DNA of 12,863 bases from JACCQS01 sp050999295 (GCA_050999295.1 JBPCPI010000168.1:1-12863); one strand, 5' to 3'. Shown: positions 1-7,139, numbered from the stretch's first letter. The notes: generated by a model from the letters alone, not told the origin. Numbers and translations are program-made.

Positions 1-385
1 GCTGGACCGCGGCGCGCGGATCGTCGAACTGCTCAAGCAGGACGTCTACTCGCCGTACCCCGTCGAGGAGCAGGTCGTCTCGATCTTCATCGGCACCCAG
101 GGCCTGGTCGACAAGGTGCCGGTCGAGGATGTACGCCGCTTCGAATCCGAGTTGCTGGACTTCATGCGGCACAACAAGCAGGAAGTCCTGGACACTATCC
201 GGGAGTCCAAGAAATTCGAAGACGACACCGAGCGGGCGGTCGTCTCCGCGGTGGAGGAGTTCAGCCGGCAATTCACCACCACCGCAGGACACTCCCTGGC
301 GGGGCGTGAGGCTGAGGCCGAGGCCATGGATTCCGAAGATGTTGGCCAGGAAAAGATCCAGGTCCGCAAGAAGGCCAAGAAGTGA
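1..385 (+). CDS. atpA: F1 ATP synthase alpha subunit, 3' end only
   Basis: This is the last 127 codons of the ATP synthase alpha subunit; the gene enters from outside the window and its first whole codon is at base 2. The alpha subunit forms the alternating alpha3-beta3 ring of cytoplasmic F1 and carries the non-catalytic nucleotide sites. Only the C-terminal helical domain is present, recognisable by the run LLKQDVYSPYPVEEQVVSIF and the following IGTQGLVDKVPVEDVRRFE. The protein ends in a charged tail (AEAEAMDSEDVGQEKIQVRKKAKK region) of the kind common in actinobacterial AtpA. TGA stop at 383-385. Only 14 bp separate it from atpG, consistent with the standard atp operon order. Identification is secure; the nucleotide-binding domain cannot be checked here. 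Confidence 0.97.
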   Translation, partial: LDRGARIVELLKQDVYSPYPVEEQVVSIFIGTQGLVDKVPVEDVRRFESELLDFMRHNKQEVLDTIRESKKFEDDTERAVVSAVEEFSRQFTTTAGHSLAGREAEAEAMDSEDVGQEKIQVRKKAKK

Positions 386-399
386 GAGTGATTCGCTAG

Positions 400-1347
400 A
401 TGGCGCAGATTCGAGAGATTCGTCGGCGTATCTCGACTGTTACCTCGACCAAGAAGATCACCCGCGCCATGGAGCTGATCGCTACCACCCGGATCGCCAA
501 GGCCCAGCAGCGAGTTCAGGCTGCCCAGCCCTACGCCCGGGAGATCACCCGCGCACTGTCATCCCTTGCCGCTTCCGCGTCGCTGGACCATCCGCTCCTG
601 GTGGAGCGGGAAAACCCCAAGCGTGCGGCGGTCCTCGTGGTCACCAGCGATAGGGGCCTGGCCGGCGGTTACACCTCCAACGCCGTACGCGCGGCCGAGG
701 AATTGCAGGCGCTGCTGCGCAGCGAGGGCAAGGATCCGATCTTGTACGTGATCGGTCGCAAGGGAATCGGTTACTACAGCTTCCGCAAACGTCCCGTGGC
801 CCGCACCTGGAGCGGGTTCTCTGAGCAGCCGACTGCCGAGAACGCGCGTGATGTCGCTGCGACCCTGATCAAGGCGTTCTCGGCCGGGGTCGACGACGAA
901 GGGGACGATGCGGGCGAGGGCGGCGTCCTGGGCGTCGATGAGATCCATCTCGTACACACCAGGTTCGTGTCCATGCTGACCCAGGAAGCGACGGCCAACC
1001 GGATCGCCCCGCTGGTGGTGGAAGAGGTCGACTTCGCTGAGGACGAATCCAGCAAGGTGTCCGAGCAGCAACCGTCCTACGAGTTCGAGCCCGACCCCGA
1101 GACCCTGCTCGACGCGCTCTTGCCGACATACGTGACCAGCCGGATCTATGCAGCCCTGCTGGAATCGGCGGCGTCGGAGTCCGCTGCTCGCCGTAGGGCG
1201 ATGAAGGCGGCTACCGACAACGCTGACGAGTTGATCCGCGGGCTCACCCGTGATGTCAACCAAGCCCGACAAGCCCAGATCACCCAAGAGATCAGTGAGA
1301 TCGTCGGCGGCGCCGATGCCCTCGTATCTGTAGGAAGCGACGACTAA
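400..1347 (+). CDS. atpG: F1 ATP synthase gamma subunit
   Basis: The gamma subunit is the central rotor shaft that couples c-ring rotation to catalysis in the alpha3-beta3 head. It has 315 residues, slightly longer than the roughly 290 of E. coli. The N-terminal helix (about residues 1-55, starting MAQIREIRRRISTVTSTKKI) and C-terminal helix (about 245-305, with the NQARQAQITQEISEIVGGA signature) form the coiled-coil shaft. The middle is a Rossmann-like domain. It carries an acidic Gly-rich insertion at about residues 165-178 (DDEGDDAGEGG) and a second loop at about 213-228. The ATG at 400 follows atpA closely; the purine-rich stretch AGAAGTGAGAG (379-389) is the likely ribosome site. The stop codon directly abuts the atpD start (TAAATG), so translation of the two genes is probably coupled. 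Confidence 0.97.
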   Translation: MAQIREIRRRISTVTSTKKITRAMELIATTRIAKAQQRVQAAQPYAREITRALSSLAASASLDHPLLVERENPKRAAVLVVTSDRGLAGGYTSNAVRAAEELQALLRSEGKDPILYVIGRKGIGYYSFRKRPVARTWSGFSEQPTAENARDVAATLIKAFSAGVDDEGDDAGEGGVLGVDEIHLVHTRFVSMLTQEATANRIAPLVVEEVDFAEDESSKVSEQQPSYEFEPDPETLLDALLPTYVTSRIYAALLESAASESAARRRAMKAATDNADELIRGLTRDVNQARQAQITQEISEIVGGADALVSVGSDD

Positions 1348-3231
1348 ATGGCCAAGAGCTCTGCCCCCACCACAACCGCCTCTGACGCTTCGGCGCAGCC
1401 CGAGACCGGGGCGGACTCCTCCGGCATGGCCGGCCGCGTCGTGCGGATCATCGGACCGGTCGTCGACGTGGAGTTCCCACGGGAATCGGTGCCTCCGCTG
1501 TTCCAGGCGCTCAATGCCGAGATCGAACTCGAGGCGGTACGCAAGCGGCTGACCCTCGAAGTGGCCCAGCACCTGGGTGACAACCTCGTTCGGACGATCT
1601 CGATGCAGCCCACAGACGGCCTCGTGCGCGGCACGGAAGTCACCGACAGCGGCTCCACGATCGCAGTGCCGGTCGGTGACCAGGTCAAAGGTCATGTCTT
1701 CAACATGCTCGGTGAATGCCTGGACGATCCGGACCTCACGTTCGAGGGCGAGCGCTGGTCGATCCACCGCAAGTCCCCGCCCTTCGACCAACTCGAGGGC
1801 AAGACCGAGATGCTGGAGACCGGCATCAAGGTTATCGACCTGCTCACCCCCTACGTGACGGGCGGCAAGATCGGCCTGTTCGGCGGTGCCGGCGTCGGCA
1901 AGACCGTGCTGATCCAGGAGATGATCCGACGAGTGGCCAAGAACTTCGGTGGGACGTCGGTTTTTGCCGGTGTGGGGGAGCGCACCCGTGAGGGCAACGA
2001 CCTGATCACGGAGATGACCGAGGCCGGCGTCATCGGCGATACCGCGCTGGTCTTCGGTCAGATGGACGAACCGCCGGGTACTCGGATGCGGGTCGCCCTG
2101 TCCGCGCTGACGATGGCGGAGTACTTCCGCGACGAGCAGAACCTGGACGTGCTGCTGTTCATCGACAACATCTTCCGCTTCACCCAGGCCGGTTCGGAGG
2201 TCTCGACGCTGCTCGGCCGGATGCCCTCGGCAGTGGGATATCAGCCGACGCTGGCCGACGAGATGGGTGAGCTGCAGGAGCGGATCACCTCGACGAAGGG
2301 CCGTTCGATCACCTCGATGCAGGCGGTGTACGTGCCAGCCGACGACTACACCGACCCGGCACCGGCGACGACCTTCGCCCACCTGGACGCGACCACGGAA
2401 CTGTCCCGATCGGTGTTCTCCAAGGGCATCTTTCCGGCCGTGGACCCGCTGACCTCGACGTCCCGGATCCTGGCAGCGCAGTACATCGGTGACGAGCACT
2501 ATAGGGTTGCCCAGGAGGTCAAGCGGATCCTGCAGCGTTACCAGGAGTTGCAGGACATCATCGCGATTCTCGGCATCGACGAGCTGTCCGAAGAGGACAA
2601 GGTGCTGGTCGGCCGGGCGCGGCGGATCGAGCGTTTCCTGTCCCAAAACATGTACGCCGCAGAGCAGTTCACCGGTCAGCCGGGTTCGTTCCTGTCGGTG
2701 GGAGACACCGTCGAGGCCTTCGACAAGGTGGCCAAGGGCGAGTACGACCACCTGCCGGAGCAGGCCTTCTACCTGTGCGGTGGGCTTGACGACGTGGAGG
2801 CCAAGGGTAAGGAGTTGGGCGGTGAGACGCCAACCCGTAGGTCGTCGGCGAAGGCTGGTGACTCGGCGGCAGAGGACTCCGCCGAGGATTCATCTGACGA
2901 CTCACCCGACGACGCGCCCGAAGACGCGCCCGAAGACGCGCCCGAAGACGCGGCCGACGACGCACCACCTGCAGGCTCGACCGCTGTCAACCCGGCCGCG
3001 GACTCAGCCACCGACTCGGCCGACAACTCCACCGACTCGGCCGACGATTCGGTTGAGGACTCGGCCGACGACTCGGCCAGCGGGACTGCGGATTCGTCTT
3101 CGGACTCGCCGGGGGACAGTACGGACGAGCCGAAGTCGGACGCCTCGGATGAGCCGGCACCAGACGCCGCCGAGGCAGGGGCGGCGAGCAAACTGGCCGA
3201 GCCATCCGACACGCCGTCCAAACAGTCCTAG
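1348..3231 (+). CDS. atpD: F1 ATP synthase beta subunit with long acidic C-terminal tail
   Basis: This is the catalytic beta subunit, which makes ATP from ADP and phosphate in F1. Visible elements are the beta-barrel start (GRVVRIIGPVVDVEF, from about residue 28), the Walker A loop GGAGVGKT (179-186), the catalytic Glu in GVGERTREGNDL (E211), Walker B LLFID (269-273) and DELSEED (411-417), which contacts gamma. The usual family core ends near residue 491 (GGLDDVEAKGKELG). The frame then continues another 136 residues as a low-complexity tail rich in Asp, Ser, Ala, Glu and Pro with no aromatic residue, giving 627 residues against about 480 normally. The N-terminus also has about 26 low-complexity residues before the barrel. 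The start ATG abuts the atpG stop, and AGGAAG (1332-1337) lies 10 nt upstream. An alternative ATG at 1426 would remove the N-terminal extension. The core is certain; the role of the tail is unknown. Confidence 0.96.
   Translation: MAKSSAPTTTASDASAQPETGADSSGMAGRVVRIIGPVVDVEFPRESVPPLFQALNAEIELEAVRKRLTLEVAQHLGDNLVRTISMQPTDGLVRGTEVTDSGSTIAVPVGDQVKGHVFNMLGECLDDPDLTFEGERWSIHRKSPPFDQLEGKTEMLETGIKVIDLLTPYVTGGKIGLFGGAGVGKTVLIQEMIRRVAKNFGGTSVFAGVGERTREGNDLITEMTEAGVIGDTALVFGQMDEPPGTRMRVALSALTMAEYFRDEQNLDVLLFIDNIFRFTQAGSEVSTLLGRMPSAVGYQPTLADEMGELQERITSTKGRSITSMQAVYVPADDYTDPAPATTFAHLDATTELSRSVFSKGIFPAVDPLTSTSRILAAQYIGDEHYRVAQEVKRILQRYQELQDIIAILGIDELSEEDKVLVGRARRIERFLSQNMYAAEQFTGQPGSFLSVGDTVEAFDKVAKGEYDHLPEQAFYLCGGLDDVEAKGKELGGETPTRRSSAKAGDSAAEDSAEDSSDDSPDDAPEDAPEDAPEDAADDAPPAGSTAVNPAADSATDSADNSTDSADDSVEDSADDSASGTADSSSDSPGDSTDEPKSDASDEPAPDAAEAGAASKLAEPSDTPSKQS
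2911..2946 (+). repeat. three perfect 12-bp tandem repeats inside atpD tail
   Basis: The unit GACGCGCCCGAA occurs three times head to tail (2911-2922, 2923-2934, 2935-2946), encoding Asp-Ala-Pro-Glu each time. Degenerate units lie on both sides (GACTCACCCGAC at 2899-2910 and GACGCGGCCGAC at 2947-2958). Further on, GAC-TCG-GCC-GAC type units recur to about 3080. The repeat length is a multiple of three, so gain or loss of units keeps the reading frame. This suggests the acidic tail grew by slippage or unequal recombination. Confidence 0.9.
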
Positions 3232-3255
3232 TCTGGACAACTTCGGAGGAGAAGC

Positions 3256-3645
3256 GTGCCGCTGAACGTCGAACTGGTCGCCGTCGAGCGCCAGATCTGG
3301 TCGGGTGAGGCCACGATGGTCATCGCCCGTACCACGGAAGGTGAGTTGGGCATCCTGCCTGGACACATCCCGCTGCTGGGCCAGCTCGCCGAGGGCGGCG
3401 TCGTACGGATCCTGCAGGAATCCGATGCGGAACTGGTTGTCGTCGCGCACGGCGGGTTTCTGTCGGTGACCGATCGGGGCGTGTCGATCCTGGCCGAGGT
3501 CGCGGAGTTCGCCTCGGAGATCGATGTCGCCCGGGCCCGCCGGGCATTGGAGACTGCGCGGGCCGCGGACGAGGACGACGAGGCTGCCCACGCCGCCGCC
3601 AGGCGCGCGGAGTCGCGGCTGCTCGCCGCCGGGGAATCGGTCTAG
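3256..3645 (+). CDS. atpC: F1 ATP synthase epsilon subunit
   Basis: The epsilon subunit sits at the foot of the gamma shaft, helps couple F1 to Fo and can restrain ATP hydrolysis. The 129-residue protein has the N-terminal beta-sandwich (MPLNVELVAVERQIWSGEA, then EGELGILPGHIPLLGQLAEG and VVVAHGGFLSVTDRGVSIL). A short C-terminal helical hairpin follows from about residue 92 (EIDVARARRALETAR...), rich in Ala, Asp and Glu. The length is normal for actinobacteria. It starts at GTG 3256 with a clear GGAGGA ribosome site at 3245-3250. It lies 24 bp after atpD, as expected for the last gene of the operon. Confidence 0.96.
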   Translation: MPLNVELVAVERQIWSGEATMVIARTTEGELGILPGHIPLLGQLAEGGVVRILQESDAELVVVAHGGFLSVTDRGVSILAEVAEFASEIDVARARRALETARAADEDDEAAHAAARRAESRLLAAGESV

Positions 3646-3723
3646 GCAGCCAGCCATGCCGGGCGGGGGATGGCGAGCGGCCAGGCGAAGCCCAGGACCG
3701 CTTGGCAGGGGTAAGAGCAGCGG

Positions 3724-4161
3724 GTGACGATCACCGGCCAGCTCATCGCCGCCTCGTTGTTGCTCCTGCTGCTCGTTCTTCTCGTGGTCGGCTTCGTCGT
3801 TCGCCGCTCACTGCTGCTGCGCGGCATCGGCGCTGTCGAGATCTGGATCAAGCTGTCCCCCCGGCGGTGGTCGCTGGGAGTCGGCTGGTTCGACGGCGAC
3901 GAGCTGTCCTGGTATCGCGTCTTCTCGCTGTCCCCCCGGCCGGCGCGGGTGTTGGTCCGGGGCCAGTTGGAGGTCGTCGAGCGACGAATGCCGAGCGAAC
4001 GTGATGCCATCGTGCTGCCCCGCAAGATGGTCATCCTCGCTTGCCAGACACCGCACCGCCTCGAGCAGGTGGCCATGAGTGCCGGTGCCGTCAACGGACT
4101 GCTGTCCTGGCTGGAGGCTCAACCGCCGGGCTATCCGTTTCATGACGCGGCGGCGGGCTGA
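3724..4161 (+). CDS. DUF2550 family membrane protein
   Basis: This 145-residue protein of the DUF2550 family is commonly found directly after atpC in actinobacteria; its function is not known. Residues 5-27 (GQLIAASLLLLLLVLLVVGF region) form one strongly hydrophobic membrane segment, followed by a basic stop (VRRSLLLR). The cytoplasmic or peripheral part has the family pattern: GAVEIWIKLSPRRWSLGVGWFDGDEL, then WYRVFSLSPRPARVLVRGQLEVVERR and a C-terminal stretch ending YPFHDAAAG. It starts at GTG 3724; the purine-rich AGGGGTAAGAG (3707-3717) is a plausible ribosome site. A gap of 78 bp from atpC with no obvious terminator suggests read-through from the atp operon. It converges with the adenosyltransferase gene only 5 bp away. 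Confidence 0.85.
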   Translation: MTITGQLIAASLLLLLLVLLVVGFVVRRSLLLRGIGAVEIWIKLSPRRWSLGVGWFDGDELSWYRVFSLSPRPARVLVRGQLEVVERRMPSERDAIVLPRKMVILACQTPHRLEQVAMSAGAVNGLLSWLEAQPPGYPFHDAAAG

Positions 4162-4166
4162 GCAGC

Positions 4167-4748
4167 TCACCCGCCGGAGGCGTTGCCTCGCGGCTTCCAC
4201 AGCACGTCGCCGTCCGGATTCGCGATCCGCGCAAGGATGAACAGCAGGTCCGAGAGCCGGTTGAGATAGCGAACGCACGCATGGTTCGTACGGTCACCGT
4301 CGTCCTCGATCAGGGCCCAGGTGCTTCGCTCCGCCCGACGACTCACCGTCCGGGCGTGGTGCAGCAGGGCAGCACCGGCACTGCCGCCGGGCAGGATGAA
4401 GCTGTCAAGCTTGGCCAACCGGGCGTTGAAGTCGTCGCAGTGACCCTCGAGCCTGGTCACGTAGTCCTCGGTGACGCGGATCGGTGGATAGGGCGGATTC
4501 TCGGTGACCGGCGTGCACAGGTCGGCACCCACGTCGAACAGGTCGTTCTGGATCGCGAGCAGCACTGACCGTACGTCAGCGGGCAGGTGCCCCAACGCCA
4601 ATGCCGTACCGATGACGGAATTGGTCTCGTCGACGTCGGCGTAGGAGGCTAGCCGTACATCGGTCTTGCGGACGTCGGACATGTCGCCGAGCTTGGTCGA
4701 GCCCTGGTCGCCGGTCTTGGTGTAGATGCGGGTCAACCGGACACTCAT
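4167..4748 (-). CDS. cob(I)alamin adenosyltransferase, PduO type
   Basis: This enzyme transfers the 5'-deoxyadenosyl group of ATP to cob(I)alamin, making adenosylcobalamin for B12-dependent mutases. The 193-residue protein matches the PduO/MMAB family throughout. The ATP-binding start is RIYTKTGDQGSTKLGD (residues 7-22); then come the helix core ASYADVDETNSVIG, FILPGGS (117-123), the catalytic-site pattern SRRAER (136-141), and RYLNRLSDLLFILAR (160-174). ATG 4748 was chosen because homologues start just before this ATP motif; an in-frame GTG at 4757 would add three residues. No good ribosome site is visible. A TAGCGT -10-like sequence ends 7 nt before the ATG, suggesting a leaderless or nearly leaderless message. 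It is divergent from murA. A likely client, the MeaA-type mutase, is encoded about 4 kb away. Confidence 0.93.
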   Translation of the reverse strand: MSVRLTRIYTKTGDQGSTKLGDMSDVRKTDVRLASYADVDETNSVIGTALALGHLPADVRSVLLAIQNDLFDVGADLCTPVTENPPYPPIRVTEDYVTRLEGHCDDFNARLAKLDSFILPGGSAGAALLHHARTVSRRAERSTWALIEDDGDRTNHACVRYLNRLSDLLFILARIANPDGDVLWKPRGNASGG

Positions 4749-4755
4749 GACCCGC

Positions 4756-4765
4756 ACGCTAGCGT
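4756..4765. promoter_or_regulatory. symmetric -10-like palindrome between adenosyltransferase gene and murA
   Basis: The perfect palindrome ACGCTAGCGT contains TAGCGT, a TANNNT-type actinobacterial -10 element, on both strands. On the minus strand it ends 7 nt before the adenosyltransferase ATG (4748). On the plus strand it would start transcription near 4772, giving murA a leader of about 45 nt. No convincing -35 was seen for either direction. The call is an inference from position and symmetry. Confidence 0.4.
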
Positions 4766-4816
4766 GGACAGCTTCCGTGGTCGCACATTGCCGGGCCGAG
4801 AGTTCAAGGGGAGTGT

Positions 4817-6100
4817 GTGGAAATCTTCGCCGTGACCGGTGGCGCCCGATTGGCGGGGACCGCGACGGTCACCGGCGCCAAGAACAGCGCGTTGAAGTTG
4901 ATGGCTGCAGCGCTGTTGGCCGAGGGCACCAGCACCATCAACGCCGTACCCGACATTGCTGACGTCGCGATCATGGGCGAGGTCCTGCGCCGACTGGGCT
5001 GCAACGTCGAACTGGCCCATGATGCGGCGATAGGTGCGGGATCGGCCCGGATCGGGGTGCCGCCGAAATTGGTTACGGAGACCGACTACGACCTCGTTCG
5101 ACGAATGCGTGCTGCGATCTGCGTCCTGGGGCCACTGCTGGCACGCTTCGGTGCGGCCACCGTGCCTCTGCCGGGCGGTGACAACATCGGCTCACGGGGG
5201 CTGGACCTGCACATCGCGGGATTGACTCGCCTGGGCGCAGACGTCCGTAACGAGCACGGTTTCCTGATCGCTACTGCCGACGAACTCGTGGGTGCCACGG
5301 TCTGGCTGGACTTCCCCAGTGTCGGAGCCACCGAGAACCTCCTCATGGCCAGTGTCCTGGCGAAGGGAACACCGGTGATCGACAACGCCGCCCGTGAGCC
5401 GGAGATTGCGGACCTCATCTCGATGCTGGTGGCCATGGGCGCCCAGATCGACGGGGCCGGCACCTCGACCCTCGAGATCGTTGGCGTCGAGGGCTTGAGC
5501 CCCGTCGAGCACACGACAGTTCCGGACCGCGTCGTGGCCGGAACGCTTGCCTACGGTGCCGTGATGACCGGCGGCGACGTGCTCATCGTCAACGGCCGGA
5601 TCGGCCACCTCGACGTACCGCTGGGCAAACTCACCGACGCCGGCGCTGCGGTCAGCAGTACTGACGAGGGCTTCCGAATCGTCATGAACGGCCGGCCGAA
5701 AGCCGTTGACATCGTGACGCTGCCCTATCCTGGATTTCCGACCGACCTCCAGCCGATGGCTGTCGGACTGGCGGCGGTCAGCGAGGGCTCATCGATGATC
5801 ACCGAAAACGTGTTCGAGGCCAGATTCATGTTCGTCAACGAACTCGTCCGGCTCGGTGCCGAGGTACAGGTCGACGGACATCATGTCGTCATCCGTGGAC
5901 GGGAGCGGCTGTCCAGTGCACCGGTGGAGGCGCACGACATTCGGGCTGGGGCGGGCTTGGTGCTTGCCGGACTGGTCGCCGACGGCCGCACCGAGGTCAG
6001 CGGCGGGCATCACATCGTCCGCGGGTATCCCGATTTCGCCGGGCAGCTCCGCGCCCTCGGCGCCGACGTCACCCTCGAAACCACCACCGACCCCAACTAA
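4817..6100 (+). CDS. murA: UDP-N-acetylglucosamine 1-carboxyvinyltransferase MurA
   Basis: MurA transfers enolpyruvate from phosphoenolpyruvate to UDP-GlcNAc, the first committed cytoplasmic step of peptidoglycan synthesis. The 427-residue protein is full length. It shows the catalytic Lys-Asn pair in VTGAKNSALKL (K22, N23), the loop LPGGDNIGSRGLDLHIAGL, the Asp of FPTDLQP (D310) and the terminal HHIVRGY (R402). The loop residue equivalent to E. coli Cys115 is Asp (D122). This exchange is known to make MurA insensitive to fosfomycin, for example in mycobacteria. It starts at GTG 4817 behind AAGGGGAG (4806-4813). The TAA stop is 11 bp before the first palindromic repeat. In mycobacteria murA is followed by an rRNA operon; here a nuclease-domain gene follows. 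Confidence 0.96.
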   Translation: MEIFAVTGGARLAGTATVTGAKNSALKLMAAALLAEGTSTINAVPDIADVAIMGEVLRRLGCNVELAHDAAIGAGSARIGVPPKLVTETDYDLVRRMRAAICVLGPLLARFGAATVPLPGGDNIGSRGLDLHIAGLTRLGADVRNEHGFLIATADELVGATVWLDFPSVGATENLLMASVLAKGTPVIDNAAREPEIADLISMLVAMGAQIDGAGTSTLEIVGVEGLSPVEHTTVPDRVVAGTLAYGAVMTGGDVLIVNGRIGHLDVPLGKLTDAGAAVSSTDEGFRIVMNGRPKAVDIVTLPYPGFPTDLQPMAVGLAAVSEGSSMITENVFEARFMFVNELVRLGAEVQVDGHHVVIRGRERLSSAPVEAHDIRAGAGLVLAGLVADGRTEVSGGHHIVRGYPDFAGQLRALGADVTLETTTDPN

Positions 6101-6111
6101 GAACGCCCCCC

Positions 6112-6172
6112 GCGGTGATGCGCACAACCGCCACCAGAAGGCCAGCTTTGCCGCGGTTGTGCGCATAACCGC
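6112..6172. repeat. palindromic repeat cluster, two copies (A and B), 41-bp register
   Basis: Copy A (6112-6131, GCGGTGATGCGCACAACCGC) and copy B (6153-6172, GCGGTTGTGCGCATAACCGC) are imperfect palindromes. Their starts are exactly 41 bp apart, with a 21-bp unique spacer between. A and the reverse complement of B agree at 19 of 20 positions, so the pair could also fold as one long hairpin. The cluster begins 11 bp after the murA stop. A weak half-match (13 of 20) lies at 6191-6210 but is out of register (38 bp). No T-run follows, so this is not a typical intrinsic terminator. Confidence 0.9.
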
Positions 6173-6239
6173 TCGAGCTCGTCCTGGCAATCGGACCTGT
6201 GGACAACCGCTGCGGGCTCGCCGCGTCGTTGGCAACGAT

Positions 6240-7130
6240 GTGCCGGTGGCTGCGCAGAGGATTCCGCCCGCACTCCGTGACCGGCCCTTTCGGGGGCGAG
6301 ACGCTGTTTCCGCCGGACTGGTGAGCGCCAGTCGACTGCGTGGTCCTGAGTTCCGTCGCGTGCTTCACGGTGTTTACGTACCTGCCGGGACCGTCATCGA
6401 TCACGGGATCCGGTGTCTAGCCGCCGCCCTGATCCTGTCCGAAGGTGCGGTCCTGACTGGGCATTCCGCCGCTTGGTGGTACTCGGTCGAATACGCCAGA
6501 GCGGATGCACTTGTCATGGCGGCCATGCCCCCAGGCGCCCGAGTGGATGGCCCAAGGGGAGTCAAAGTTCATCGCACACCGGTCGAGGAGTCCGACGTTT
6601 GCCTCGTCGACGCCATGAGAGTGACCTCGCCGGGCAGGGCTTGTTGGGATGTCGCGACCTTGTCCGATGTGCCCTCGGCAGTGGCCACCGTTGACGGGAT
6701 GCTCCATCGGGGCGTGGTGACCCCCGTGGAGCTGCGAAGTCGGCTCGCGGCTGGGGCAGGTATCTGGGGAGTGCGTCGTGTGCGGGAGGTCTTCGATCTC
6801 GCCGACGGTCGAAGTGAATCGCCGCCAGAGTCGGAGGTTCGTTTGCTCATGCACCGAGCGGGCATACCGGAACCCATCCCACAGTTCGAGGTGCGACTAG
6901 CGGGCCGCTTTATTGCCAGGGTCGACTTCGCCTGGCCGGAGCGCAGGGTAATCCTGGAGTACGACGGGGGTCACCATGCAGATCAGCTGCAGATGCGCCG
7001 AGATCGAAGCCGACTCAACGATCTGGTGACGGCCGGCTGGGTTGTCCTGCACGCCACGGCAGCGGATCTGCACGACCCGTCGCGCATGCTGCACTCACTG
7101 CGTGCCGCGCTTACTCGGCCGGCCGCCTGA
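6240..7130 (+). CDS. winged-helix (AbiEi-like) plus DUF559 nuclease-fold protein
   Basis: This is a two-domain protein of 296 residues. The N-terminal part (about 1-50, with DAVSAGLVSASRLRG then FRRVLHGVYVPAG) resembles the winged-helix domain called AbiEi-family antitoxin domain in actinobacterial annotation. The C-terminal part (about 195-285) is DUF559, of the Vsr-like PD-(D/E)XK nuclease fold. It has PESEVR (E197), VDFAWPE (D229), VILEYDGGHH (E240, D242, H245), then a basic Arg/Asp stretch, GWVVLHATAADL and the end. The metal-site acidic residues look intact, so a DNA nuclease is plausible; the substrate is unknown. The start is uncertain: GTG 6240 fits homologues best, GTG 6246 is possible, and the frame stays open far upstream into murA. 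No clear ribosome site was found. Palindromic repeat clusters flank it on both sides. Confidence 0.75.
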   Translation: MPVAAQRIPPALRDRPFRGRDAVSAGLVSASRLRGPEFRRVLHGVYVPAGTVIDHGIRCLAAALILSEGAVLTGHSAAWWYSVEYARADALVMAAMPPGARVDGPRGVKVHRTPVEESDVCLVDAMRVTSPGRACWDVATLSDVPSAVATVDGMLHRGVVTPVELRSRLAAGAGIWGVRRVREVFDLADGRSESPPESEVRLLMHRAGIPEPIPQFEVRLAGRFIARVDFAWPERRVILEYDGGHHADQLQMRRDRSRLNDLVTAGWVVLHATAADLHDPSRMLHSLRAALTRPAA

Positions 7131-7139
7131 GGTTGATGG

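Noticed and set aside
559..2751. 730-codon open frame on the minus strand opposite atpG and atpD
   Set aside because: It mirrors the codon bias of two certain genes, has no recognisable domain, and has low-complexity His/Arg/Gly composition typical of shadow frames in high-GC DNA.
2489..3265. 258-codon open frame overlapping the atpD tail in another frame
   Set aside because: Arg/Thr/Pro-rich shadow of the repeated Asp/Ser codons. The atpD frame is continuous from the conserved core into the tail, so no frameshift is needed.
6112..6172. Ordinary intrinsic terminator after murA
   Set aside because: A hairpin is possible but there is no T-run after it, and the 41-bp register and palindromic symmetry are not explained by a terminator.
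6191..6210. Third upstream palindrome copy
   Set aside because: Only 13 of 20 positions match, mostly in the right half, and it is 38 rather than 41 bp from copy B.
5856..6239. Long N-terminal extension of the DUF559 protein into murA
   Set aside because: It would overlap the certain murA end and both upstream palindromes, and its composition is Arg/Ser/Pro-rich without family similarity.
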